64,000 nucleotides of DNA from Brucella pseudintermedia (lineage in GTDB: Bacteria > Pseudomonadota > Alphaproteobacteria > Rhizobiales > Rhizobiaceae): the NCBI RefSeq assembly GCF_042697365.1, contig NZ_CP137604.1. One strand, given 5' to 3'. Positions 1 through 7,790 of this stretch are shown piece after piece. A model generated the notes under the pieces. That model saw only the letters and a program-made list of their open reading frames with translations, did no database searches and was not told the origin of the DNA. Every line of letters starts with the position of its first letter. Position 1 is the stretch's first letter. The position numbers and the translations under genes were made by a program.

Positions 1-11
1 CACCTCCCACC

Positions 12-773
12 GTGCCTGAACCGGTTGGCGATAAGAACCTGCGGCTTGACCAGTTGCTGGTGGAGCTTGGGCTGTTTGCCACGCGTTCGCGGGCGCGGGA
101 TGCAATCCAGCGCGGCACGGTCAAGGTGGACGGCAAGCCCGTCACCAAGCCGGGCCAGACGGTTCCGCGCGCGGCGAAGATCTCGGTTGACGATCCAGCA
201 AGCGCCTATGTCTCTCGTGCAGCCCTGAAACTTATCGCGGCGCTCGACCATTTCGATCTTGATGTGAAAGGGCGCACAGCCCTCGACATTGGTGCTTCGA
301 CAGGCGGCTTCACGCAGGTTCTGCTGGAGCGCGGCGCGGCCCACGTTCTTGCTATCGATGTCGGCCACGATCAGTTGCATGAAACGCTGCGCGCCGATCC
401 TCGCGTCACCAACAAGGAAGGGCTCAACGCGCGTGCGCTGGAACTCTCCCATCTGGATGGGCGTGAAATCGATTGCGTCGTTTCGGATGTGAGCTTCATC
501 TCGCTGAAACTGGCCTTGCCCCCGGCATTGGCCTTTGCGCAAAAAGGTGCTATCTGCGCGCTTCTCGTAAAGCCGCAATTTGAAGCGGGCCGCGAGGCCA
601 TCGGCAAGGGCGGCATTTTGCGTGACCCGAAAGATGGCGAACGCATTGCAGAAGAACTGAGATCATGGCTGGAGACGCAAGCTGGCTGGCGTGCGCTTGG
701 CCTTTGCCCGTCGCCCATTGAAGGCGGCGACGGCAATCGTGAATATCTCCTGGCAGGAAAGAAAGACCGATGA
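12..773 (+). CDS. tlyA: TlyA-family rRNA methyltransferase / hemolysin A-like protein
   Basis: The 253-residue product has an N-terminal S4 RNA-binding domain (about residues 10-65, with LRLDQLLVELGL and a KVDGK turn) followed by an FtsJ-like Rossmann methyltransferase domain (motif ALDIGASTGGFTQ near residue 90). This is the TlyA architecture; family members 2'-O-methylate cytidines in 16S and 23S rRNA, and a hemolytic activity has also been claimed. The GTG at 12 is the first start visible and gives the usual family length, but only 11 bases lie upstream, so its leader cannot be judged. Its stop overlaps the next gene by four bases, so the two RNA methyltransferase genes look translationally coupled. 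Confidence 0.88.
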   Translation: MPEPVGDKNLRLDQLLVELGLFATRSRARDAIQRGTVKVDGKPVTKPGQTVPRAAKISVDDPASAYVSRAALKLIAALDHFDLDVKGRTALDIGASTGGFTQVLLERGAAHVLAIDVGHDQLHETLRADPRVTNKEGLNARALELSHLDGREIDCVVSDVSFISLKLALPPALAFAQKGAICALLVKPQFEAGREAIGKGGILRDPKDGERIAEELRSWLETQAGWRALGLCPSPIEGGDGNREYLLAGKKDR

Positions 774-2011
774 CGACGCCAAGTACTGGGCAAATTACAA
801 TCCGCTCGATTGGCGCGGGCGGCGATGGCGTTGCCAACCTTCCTGACGGCCAGATTTATGTGCCTTTCACCTTGCCGGGCGAGGTGGCCAATGTCGCTCG
901 TGACAAGAACCGCGCAACGGTTATGGCGCTTCTTGAAACATCGCCTGAGCGACAGGCGCCTGCCTGCCGGCATTTCGAGGATTGCGGCGGCTGCGCCTTG
1001 CAGCATTGGCAGGATGAACCCTATCATCTGTGGAAGCGCGAACTGGTTGTCTCCGCGCTGAAGGGCAGGGGAATTGATGCGGAAGTTGCGCCTCTGGTCG
1101 CTTGCCAGCCGCGCACGCGCCGCCGCGCTGTTTTTGCGGCGCGCAAGACGGAGAAGGGCGTCCTGCTTGGCTTCAATCGTCACTTGAGCCACGAAATCAT
1201 CGACATCGTGGAATGTGCGGTTACGGTCCCGGAAATCATTGCGCGTCTTGACGATCTGCGTGAAGTCGGGGCTTTGATTGCACCCGGCTCCAAGCCGTTC
1301 AAGCTGGCGGCGACGCTGACCGCATCCGGCCTTGATCTTGCGGCAAGCGGCTGCGGTGTGCTGGATGACAGCCAACGCCGCGCCTTGACTGCGCTCGTCA
1401 TGAAAAAGGGCTTTGCGCGCCTTTCGCATGAAGGTGAAATCATCGTTGAGCCGAAAAAGCCGCTCATCCATTTCGGCAAGGTGCCGGTTCCGGTGCCTCC
1501 CGGCTGCTTCTTGCAGGCGACGACGGATGCCGAAGAGGCGATGGTGCAGCTGGTGCTGGATCATGTCGGCAAAGCCAAGCGCGTCGCGGACCTATTCTGC
1601 GGTGTCGGCACATTTGCGCTGCGGATTGCGGAAAAGAGCGCGGTTCACGCGGTCGAAAACGATGCGCTGGCGCTCGCGGCCCTTGATCGCGGCGTTCGCC
1701 ATGTGCAGGGGCTGAAGCCCGTTTCGGTTGAGCGGCGCGATCTGTTCCGCCGACCATTGATGCCAAAGGAGCTGCTGCCCTATAACGCCGTGGTCTTCGA
1801 CCCGCCGCGGGCAGGCGCGGAAGAGCAGGCGCTGGAACTTGCAAAATCCAAGGTGGAGAAGCTTGTCGCGGTTTCGTGCAATCCGGTGACGCTCGCCCGC
1901 GACCTCGCCATTCTGGTCAAGGGCGGCTATCGCGTCACGCGTGTCACGCCGATAGACCAGTTCCTCTGGTCGCCACATGTCGAGGCGGTGGCAACGCTGG
2001 TGAAGAGATAA
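770..2011 (+). CDS. TrmA/RlmD-family class I RNA (uracil-5-)methyltransferase
   Basis: The 413-residue protein starts with a TRAM-like segment (about residues 5-55) and carries the iron-sulfur cysteine cluster seen as CRHFEDCGGC near residue 62. A SAM-binding Rossmann core follows (ADLFCGVGTFALRIAE near 275), then DPPRAG near 343 and the catalytic-cysteine segment AVSCNPVTLARDL near 365. These are the marks of the RumA/RlmD/TrmA group, which makes 5-methyluridine in rRNA or tRNA. Which RNA is the target cannot be told from sequence alone. The ATG overlaps the stop of the tlyA-like gene (ATGA), indicating one operon. Confidence 0.88.
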   Translation: MTTPSTGQITIRSIGAGGDGVANLPDGQIYVPFTLPGEVANVARDKNRATVMALLETSPERQAPACRHFEDCGGCALQHWQDEPYHLWKRELVVSALKGRGIDAEVAPLVACQPRTRRRAVFAARKTEKGVLLGFNRHLSHEIIDIVECAVTVPEIIARLDDLREVGALIAPGSKPFKLAATLTASGLDLAASGCGVLDDSQRRALTALVMKKGFARLSHEGEIIVEPKKPLIHFGKVPVPVPPGCFLQATTDAEEAMVQLVLDHVGKAKRVADLFCGVGTFALRIAEKSAVHAVENDALALAALDRGVRHVQGLKPVSVERRDLFRRPLMPKELLPYNAVVFDPPRAGAEEQALELAKSKVEKLVAVSCNPVTLARDLAILVKGGYRVTRVTPIDQFLWSPHVEAVATLVKR

Positions 2012-2105
2012 GGTAATAGGACTGAAAGGGATTAAGGCAGTATGTTGGGTTGTAGATGACCGCGACGGTTTATCTTCCTACTGCCCTACTGCCCTACTGC
2101 CCTAA
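2012..2105. repeat. HOOF-Print-type element with octamer VNTR (3 copies of ACTGCCCT)
   Basis: Positions 2080-2103 hold three exact tandem copies of ACTGCCCT, which is AGGGCAGT on the other strand, the octamer known from Brucella HOOF-Print hypervariable loci. A purine-rich arm (around 2028-2045, with AAGGCAGTATG) lies on the left and a core with GACCGCG lies between. The same layout recurs at 41881-41993. The element fills the gap between two convergent genes. Confidence 0.8.
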
Positions 2106-2107
2106 AC

Positions 2108-2710
2108 TCACATCCTCTCGATGATCTTCTGGTCGCCTTCATGCGCCTTGCCATTGGCGGCGATGATGGCGGGAACGATGTCTTCCGCCTTGTCGATGAC
2201 CAGCGGCTTCACCTGATGCGCAGTGTGCAGAAATCCTTCTGCGGTCATATGCTCAAGCAGCGAAAGCATCGGAGCCCAAAAATTGTTGATGTTTGCGAAA
2301 ACCATCGGCTTGCGATGCTTGCCAAGCTGCGCCCAGGTCATCATTTCCACGATTTCCTCAACCGTGCCGATGCCGCCCGGCAGCGTGACAAACGCATCCG
2401 ATTTCTGGAACATGAGATGCTTGCGCTCATGCATGTCGCCAACGACGATGAGTTCGGTCAGCTGTTCGGCCTTTTCGAGGCTTGCTTCCTTGTCGAGCAG
2501 AAAGGTCGGGATAATGCCGGTAACTTCGCCGCCGGCATCCATCACGCCTTGCGCAACCGCGCCCATGATGCCGCGCGTGCCGCCGCCATAAACAAGGCGC
2601 AGGCCGTGTTCGGCAATGGACCGGCCAAGCGTAACGCCCGCTTCGCGATAGATGGGATTCAGGCCCGTGGACGAGCCGCAATAAACACAAATGGATCGAA
2701 TCTCAGACAT
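2108..2710 (-). CDS. LOG-family protein (TIGR00730 type), putative nucleoside-5'-monophosphate phosphoribohydrolase
   Basis: The 200-residue protein shows the LOG hallmarks: GGGTRGIMGAVA near residue 42 and the phosphate-binding motif PGGIGTVEEIVEM near residue 110. Family members cleave N6-modified adenosine monophosphates to free base (cytokinin activation in plants and plant-associated bacteria) or act on general nucleotides. In an animal-associated alphaproteobacterium the natural substrate is unclear. It used to be annotated as lysine decarboxylase, which is not supported. The ATG at 2710 has no strong Shine-Dalgarno. The gene is convergent with the methyltransferase pair and divergent from the lysozyme-inhibitor gene. 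Confidence 0.88.
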   Translation of the reverse strand: MSEIRSICVYCGSSTGLNPIYREAGVTLGRSIAEHGLRLVYGGGTRGIMGAVAQGVMDAGGEVTGIIPTFLLDKEASLEKAEQLTELIVVGDMHERKHLMFQKSDAFVTLPGGIGTVEEIVEMMTWAQLGKHRKPMVFANINNFWAPMLSLLEHMTAEGFLHTAHQVKPLVIDKAEDIVPAIIAANGKAHEGDQKIIERM

Positions 2711-2860
2711 GATTTCTTGTGCGCTTTTGACCTTTCAGCGTCAAGCGGCTGCGATTTCATTTTGCGGCGACGATTGCAGGCAAGGCCCGTCCTGTTGGAC
2801 ATTCGTGTCGATTGTTATATCTCAATCGGTGTGTGTTCCAGATCGGGAAGTGGATTGGAT

Positions 2861-3208
2861 ATGAAGAACTGGATTGTGTTTCTCGGGCTTACCTTTGCCG
2901 CCTCATCCGCATCGGCGGGCGAGATCAATATCAAGCTGCCAGATGACACCGAAGTGACGACCAACTCCGTTCTCTACAAATGCGGCGAGAATAATGTCTC
3001 GGTAACCTATTACAATGCCGGTGATATTTCGCTTGCCGAACTGGAGTTGGAAGACGAAACTGTCATCGCCTCCAACGTCATCTCCGGCTCCGGAGCCAAA
3101 TATGCCGGCGGCGTTTATATCTGGTGGACCAAGGGCGAAACGGCCGATCTTTATAACCTTATGGACGATCCGGACCAGTCGAAGCCGACAAACTGTGTAG
3201 AACAATAA
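2861..3208 (+). CDS. Periplasmic MliC/PliC-type lysozyme inhibitor
   Basis: The 115-residue protein has a clear Sec signal peptide (MKNWIVFLGLTFAASSASA, cleavage near residue 19). The mature domain is a short beta-barrel-like region with the pattern YKCGENNVSVTYYNAG, a GSGAKYAGG loop, a WWTKG segment and a C-terminal Cys. Two cysteines (in YKC and TNC) would form the conserved disulfide. This matches the MliC/PliC family, which plugs the active site of C-type lysozyme; there is no lipobox, so the periplasmic (PliC) form is favoured. A PliC from Brucella abortus is known, and this is probably its counterpart. The open frame runs farther upstream, but the start at 2861 is set by the signal peptide. 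Confidence 0.82.
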   Translation: MKNWIVFLGLTFAASSASAGEINIKLPDDTEVTTNSVLYKCGENNVSVTYYNAGDISLAELELEDETVIASNVISGSGAKYAGGVYIWWTKGETADLYNLMDDPDQSKPTNCVEQ

Positions 3209-3322
3209 CCCTGTCAATAAAATGCCTCGTACCTTTTGCCGTTTCGGTGCAGATTTCTTGTGGGGGGAAGCCAAAAGCTATAAACCCGTCATTATAGTCT
3301 CTGGCGTGGGTTTCGAAACGAA

Positions 3323-4582
3323 ATGCAAAAGAACAGTTTAGGATTGCTGGGTATCGGGTTCGTCGCAATCGCCGTCGGGCTCGGCCTCTATTGGAATGCG
3401 ACACGACCCCGCGTCGAGGCGCCGCAATCCGCGGTCGTCGCGCCAGTATCAGGCGATGCGCCAGCGCCTCAAGCAACACCATCCGAGGCCAAAGCGCCGG
3501 AGGCGACCGAGCCTGCGCCCGATGATGCAAAGCCGCAAGCTGCGCAACCCGAAGAGCCTGCCAAACAGGCCGATACCGCTCCCGCAGAACAGCCGAACAA
3601 GACGCCGGTTTTCGATCTTCTTCGCGTCGAGCCTGACGGTTCGGTCGTGATCGCCGGCAAAGCGCTTCCCGATGCCGATGTCGAGGTCATTGCAGGCGCA
3701 ACTGTTGTTGGTAAAGCCAAGGTGGGGCCCAATGGCGATTTTGCCATTGTTCTTGATGAGCCTTTGAAGGCGGGGGATCATCAACTGGTCTTGCGGTCCA
3801 CCGGCGCAGACAACAATGTTGCCACTTCCGCACAAACCGCCATCGTATCGGTGCCAGAAACAAAGTCGGGACAGGTGCTGGCGCTGGTCGAGGAGCCGGG
3901 TCAGGCAAGTCGCCTGATCACAAAGCCGGACACGGCGGCGAAGTCGCAGGAAAACACGGAGGCTGCTTCCGAAGCTCCGGCCAAGGCTGACAAGCCGGAA
4001 TCCAAACCTGCGCAGGATTTGCCGATTGCCATCGAAGCAGTGGAGATCGAAGGCCAATCCGTGTTCGTGGCGGGTAAGGCCAGGGGCGGCAATCGCGTGA
4101 TCGTTCACGCCAACGACACGTTGCTCGGCGCAAGCCCCATTTCACCTGATGGCCGTTTTCTGGTGCAAAGCAAGCAGCCCCTTAGCGTCGGCGACTATAT
4201 CATTCGCGCCGATCTGCTGGATAATGCCAACCGCGTTCTGGCGACAGCCCGCGTTCCGTTCCGCCGCGAAACTGGCGAAAATATCTCCGCGGTTGCTTCC
4301 GATACGGAGGGACAGACGGCTGCGTCCCCGGACGTGCATGGCGAAGCTGCGGCCCCGCTTCAGAAAGTGGAAGGCTCCGTCATCATCCGGCGCGGCGATA
4401 ATCTCTGGACGATATCCAAGCGCACCTATGGCAAAGGCACGCGATACACCACCATCTATCTCGCCAATCGCGACCAGATCCGCAATCCGGATCTGATCTG
4501 GCCCGGACAGGTCTTCAACATGCCGAAGGAGCCTTTGGGTGAGGACGAGGTGAAGCGTCAGCTGGAAGGTCACGCCAACTGA
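3323..4582 (+). CDS. Membrane-anchored LysM protein with two Ig-like repeats
   Basis: The 419-residue protein begins with one transmembrane anchor (LGLLGIGFVAIAVGLGLYW), followed by a long Ala/Pro/Glu-rich linker (about residues 30-95). Two similar beta-rich modules follow: one starts near FDLLRVEPDGSVVIAGKA (residue 97), the other near IAIEAVEIEGQSVFVAGKA (residue 234). Each has the pattern of a short Ig-like repeat ending in a GD(H/Y) segment. A C-terminal LysM domain (IIRRGDNLWTISKRTYGKG through WPGQVFNMP, about 352-405) should bind peptidoglycan. The likely role is envelope-spanning attachment to the wall; no catalytic motif is visible. Similar LysM proteins are widespread in Rhizobiales. 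Confidence 0.8.
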   Translation: MQKNSLGLLGIGFVAIAVGLGLYWNATRPRVEAPQSAVVAPVSGDAPAPQATPSEAKAPEATEPAPDDAKPQAAQPEEPAKQADTAPAEQPNKTPVFDLLRVEPDGSVVIAGKALPDADVEVIAGATVVGKAKVGPNGDFAIVLDEPLKAGDHQLVLRSTGADNNVATSAQTAIVSVPETKSGQVLALVEEPGQASRLITKPDTAAKSQENTEAASEAPAKADKPESKPAQDLPIAIEAVEIEGQSVFVAGKARGGNRVIVHANDTLLGASPISPDGRFLVQSKQPLSVGDYIIRADLLDNANRVLATARVPFRRETGENISAVASDTEGQTAASPDVHGEAAAPLQKVEGSVIIRRGDNLWTISKRTYGKGTRYTTIYLANRDQIRNPDLIWPGQVFNMPKEPLGEDEVKRQLEGHAN

Positions 4583-4665
4583 CCGAATGTTTTTGGCGGG
4601 CGGCATCCGTCACGATAGTGTGTTTCCACTGTGCCGGGCTTTTGGAGAAAGAACGCCTCAAAAAC

Positions 4666-4704
4666 TTGAATGTCAGAGCACAATCGTATATCGTCGATAT
4701 ACGA
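4666..4704 (+). promoter_or_regulatory. arsR promoter with perfect ArsR-type operator over the start codon
   Basis: Two perfect 10-base inverted arms, TCGTATATCG (4684-4693) and CGATATACGA (4695-4704), are separated by one base. The last base of the palindrome is the A of the arsR ATG. A plausible -35 (TTGAAT, 4666-4671) lies 15-17 bases before a -10-like TATATC/TATCGT inside the palindrome. Transcription would then start within a few bases of the ATG, giving a leaderless or nearly leaderless mRNA. Repressor binding here would block RNA polymerase directly. Confidence 0.7.
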
Positions 4705-5057
4705 TGAAGATAGTTCTGGACAAAAACTTGGCCGAAGCAGCTCCCGATGTGGCGCAGATCGGCATTGACGATGAAGCGGCGGCGCGCATTTGCGCTGCGC
4801 TGGGGCATCCTGTCCGTATCCGCATTATTCGTCAGCTGATCATGGAGGACGCCTGCTGCTGCAAGGATATTGTCGGCAAGCTCGACCTTGCTCAATCCAC
4901 GGTTTCCCAACACCTCAAGGTTCTCGTGCAGGCGGGTCTGGTCGACTACCGGCCCGAGCGCCAGACCTCTCGTTACAGTATCAACTGGCCGCAACTGGCC
5001 GCGATTCGCGCGCATCTTGCCACTTTTTCCGGTGACTGCTGCGTCAGCTCTGTTTGA
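4704..5057 (+). CDS. ArsR/SmtB-family metal- or thiol-responsive repressor
   Basis: This 117-residue winged-helix regulator has the core ALGHPVRIRIIRQLI, then a cysteine cluster EDACCCKD where many ArsR proteins sense metals, the recognition helix LAQSTVSQHLKVL, and a C-terminal GDCCVSSV with two more cysteines. The five cysteines suggest sensing of a thiophilic metal or an iron-sulfur/redox signal. The ATG at 4704 is chosen because the protein starts in register there and the operator ends on it; no Shine-Dalgarno precedes it. The next gene encodes an Atm1-type exporter 15 bases downstream, so the regulator probably controls both itself and that exporter. Confidence 0.85.
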   Translation: MKIVLDKNLAEAAPDVAQIGIDDEAAARICAALGHPVRIRIIRQLIMEDACCCKDIVGKLDLAQSTVSQHLKVLVQAGLVDYRPERQTSRYSINWPQLAAIRAHLATFSGDCCVSSV

Positions 5058-5072
5058 TTGAAAGACCCTGAT

Positions 5073-6959
5073 ATGAGTTCCCCCAAAACGGTTTCCGCCG
5101 ATTCCGGCGAGACGTTGAAGACACTGCGAAATCTCTGGCCCTATATGTGGCCGTCCGACAGGCCGGACTTGCGCATGCGCGTCGTCTGGGCCACGTTCTA
5201 TCTGGTAATTTCCAAGATCGTGCTCATCCTCGTTCCCTATTTCTTCAAATGGGTGACGAATGCCTTGACCGGCCAGTTGAACCCGCCGGATTACATCCCG
5301 CTGTTTCTGGTCGGTGCGGTAATGCTGGTGCTGGCTTATAACGGCGCAAAGATCGTACAGGCGGGTCTCAACCAGCTTCGCGACGCATTGTTTGCAAGTG
5401 TCGGCCAATATGCCGTTCGCCAGCTTGCCTATAAGACCTTCGTGCACATGCACCAGTTGTCTTTGCGTTTCCATCTGGAGAGGCGCACGGGCGGTCTTTC
5501 GCGCGTCATTGAGCGCGGCACCAAGGGCATTGAAACGATTGTCCGTTTCACGATCCTCAACACTCTGCCTACCATCCTGGAATTTGCGCTGACGGCGGTA
5601 ATTTTTGCCTTCGCCTACGGTATTTCCTATCTGCTGGTCGTTGCCGCAACGGTCTGGCTCTATACCTGGTTTACGATCAAGGCCAGCGACTGGCGCATCA
5701 ATATTCGCCGGGAAATGAACGATTCCGATACGGAGGCCAACACCAAGGCAATCGACTCGCTGCTCAATTTTGAAACCGTCAAATATTTCGGCAACGAGAA
5801 CATGGAAGCCAAGCGCTTCGATGCTTCGATGGCGCGCTATGAAAAGGCGGCCACCCAGACCTGGACCTCGCTCGGCTGGCTGAACTTCGGTCAGGCCGTG
5901 ATCTTCGGTGTCGGCATGGCAATCGTCATGGTCATGTCCGCGCTGGAAGTGCGGGCCGGAACGCAGTCCATCGGCGATTTCGTTTTCATCAACGCCATGC
6001 TGATGCAACTGTCCATTCCGCTGAACTTCATCGGCTTTATCTACCGCGAAATCCGTCAGGGCCTGACCGATATCGAGCAGATGTTCGACCTTCTCGACGT
6101 AAAGCAGGAAGTGGTCGATAAGCCTGGTGCGCCGGCGTTGAAGATCGACAAGGGCGCAATCCGCTTTGAAGACGTGCATTTCGCTTATGATGCGAACCGT
6201 CCGATCCTCAAGGGGATCAGTTTTGAAGTTCCCGCAGGAAAGACAGTCGCGATTGTCGGACCGTCGGGTGCAGGCAAATCCACCATCTCCCGGCTTTTGT
6301 TCCGCTTTTACGATGTCCAGTCCGGAAAGGTCTCCATTGACGGTCAGGATGTCCGTGATGTCGCGCAGGAAAGCCTGCGCAAGGCCATCGGCATGGTGCC
6401 GCAGGATACCGTGCTGTTCAACGATACAATAGCCTATAACATCCGCTATGGCCGGCCCGATGCAACGGATGAAGAAGTGGAAAAGGCGGCTGAACTGGCG
6501 CAGATTTCGAGCTTCATCAAACATTTGCCGGAAGGCTACAGATCCATGGTAGGCGAACGCGGCCTCAAGCTTTCGGGCGGCGAGAAACAGCGTGTCGCCA
6601 TTGCCCGCACGATCCTGAAGGCTCCGCCGATCCTCATCCTTGATGAGGCAACTTCCGCACTCGATACGGCCACCGAACAGGAGATCCAGTCCGCGCTCGA
6701 TATCGTCAGCCGGGGCCGCACCACGCTTGTCATCGCGCATCGTTTGTCGACGGTCATCGGTGCAGATGAAATCATCGTCCTGAAGGATGGACTGATTGCC
6801 GAGCGCGGCACGCATCGCGTGCTGCTCAAGCACAAGGGGCTTTATGCTTCCATGTGGGCTCGCCAGCGCGAGGCTGACGAGGCGGAAGAGCGTCTGCGTC
6901 AGGTGCGGCAAAGCGACGAGCTGGGCGTCGTGACCCGCGGTGTCCCGGCGGCGGAATAG
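5073..6959 (+). CDS. Atm1/HMT1-type ABC exporter (fused membrane and ATPase domains)
   Basis: The 628-residue half-transporter has an N-terminal six-helix membrane domain (about 35-330). It contains the motif LLNFETVKYFGNE that is typical of the Atm1/ABCB7 group. The C-terminal ATPase has Walker A GPSGAGKST, the Q-loop MVPQDTVLF, signature LSGGEKQR, Walker B ILILDEAT and the H-loop histidine in IAHRLST. Bacterial Atm1 proteins export glutathione conjugates of heavy metals or sulfur compounds and can confer metal resistance. The ATG at 5073 follows a GAAAGA ribosome site; a TTG fifteen bases upstream, directly after the arsR stop, is possible. Pairing with a cysteine-rich ArsR supports a metal or thiol detoxification role. 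Confidence 0.88.
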   Translation: MSSPKTVSADSGETLKTLRNLWPYMWPSDRPDLRMRVVWATFYLVISKIVLILVPYFFKWVTNALTGQLNPPDYIPLFLVGAVMLVLAYNGAKIVQAGLNQLRDALFASVGQYAVRQLAYKTFVHMHQLSLRFHLERRTGGLSRVIERGTKGIETIVRFTILNTLPTILEFALTAVIFAFAYGISYLLVVAATVWLYTWFTIKASDWRINIRREMNDSDTEANTKAIDSLLNFETVKYFGNENMEAKRFDASMARYEKAATQTWTSLGWLNFGQAVIFGVGMAIVMVMSALEVRAGTQSIGDFVFINAMLMQLSIPLNFIGFIYREIRQGLTDIEQMFDLLDVKQEVVDKPGAPALKIDKGAIRFEDVHFAYDANRPILKGISFEVPAGKTVAIVGPSGAGKSTISRLLFRFYDVQSGKVSIDGQDVRDVAQESLRKAIGMVPQDTVLFNDTIAYNIRYGRPDATDEEVEKAAELAQISSFIKHLPEGYRSMVGERGLKLSGGEKQRVAIARTILKAPPILILDEATSALDTATEQEIQSALDIVSRGRTTLVIAHRLSTVIGADEIIVLKDGLIAERGTHRVLLKHKGLYASMWARQREADEAEERLRQVRQSDELGVVTRGVPAAE

Positions 6960-7087
6960 TGGGTTCGCGGGGCGGATTGGTATATTAGGGCGCGATCACG
7001 TGCCCTGACAGCCGTGAATAATTTGCGAAATGGATTTTGATTCCGGATAGGATGAGGTAAATAACGGCCAAACTCAAAGGAAGAGCG

Positions 7088-7786
7088 ATGAGCCTTACTG
7101 ACACTATCCGCAATACTTTCGTGCCGATCCACCGGGAAGGCTATCCGTTTATCGCGGGCTTTTTCGTGGTTTCGCTCATTCTGGGCTGGCTCTGGGACCC
7201 GCTGTTCTGGATCGGCATGGTGCTGACCGTTTGGTGCATCTATTTCTATCGTGATCCCGAGCGCGTGACGCCGATGGATGACGATCTGGTCATCAGTCCC
7301 GCTGACGGCAAGGTTTCCTTTGTCGGTCCGGCTGTGCCGCCAGCCGAGCTGGATCTCGGTGCCGAGCCACGCATGCGCGTATCGGTTTTTATGAATGTAT
7401 TCTCCGTTCATATCAACCGCTCTCCCGTGCGCGGCAAGATCGAGAAGGTCGTGCATCGTCCGGGCAAATTTCTCAATGCGGAACTGGACAAGGCAAGCAC
7501 GGATAACGAACGCAACAGCGTCCTGATCGAAAGCCCACATGGCAAGATCGGCGTTGTCCAGATCGCTGGCCTTGTTGCCCGGCGCATTGTTTGCTGGTCC
7601 AATGAGGATGACGATCTGTCCGTTGGCGAACGGTTCGGCCTGATCCGCTTCGGATCGCGCGTCGATGTCTATCTGCCGGCAGATGCGACCGTTCGTGTGG
7701 CGGTTGGCCAGACGGCAGTCGCCGGTGAAACCGTGCTGGCCGATTATGGTAGCGGGCGCGGCGAGCCGGTGGTGCGGATCGCTTAA
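7088..7786 (+). CDS. psd: Phosphatidylserine decarboxylase, short (PSD-A) form
   Basis: The 232-residue proenzyme matches the short rhizobial class. A membrane-spanning N-terminus (about 20-55) precedes VISPADGKVSFVG near 68, the HIN segment near 108, and the self-cleavage site RFGLIRFGSRVDVY, where Ser190 would become the pyruvoyl group. The enzyme converts phosphatidylserine to phosphatidylethanolamine in the inner membrane. A strong AAAGGAAGAG ribosome site precedes the ATG. pssA starts four bases after its stop, so the two steps of phosphatidylethanolamine synthesis are encoded as one unit. Confidence 0.95.
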   Translation: MSLTDTIRNTFVPIHREGYPFIAGFFVVSLILGWLWDPLFWIGMVLTVWCIYFYRDPERVTPMDDDLVISPADGKVSFVGPAVPPAELDLGAEPRMRVSVFMNVFSVHINRSPVRGKIEKVVHRPGKFLNAELDKASTDNERNSVLIESPHGKIGVVQIAGLVARRIVCWSNEDDDLSVGERFGLIRFGSRVDVYLPADATVRVAVGQTAVAGETVLADYGSGRGEPVVRIA

Positions 7787-7790
7787 GCCG

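Noticed and set aside
2108..2710. Lysine decarboxylase annotation for the LOG-family gene
   Set aside because: The PGGxGTxxE motif marks a phosphoribohydrolase-type Rossmann protein; there is no PLP-binding decarboxylase fold.
4515..6911. A 798-codon open frame on the minus strand opposite the Atm1-type exporter
   Set aside because: It is the complement of a clear ABC transporter in a GC-rich genome; its composition (many His, Arg, Gln, Asp) and lack of domains are typical of antisense shadows.
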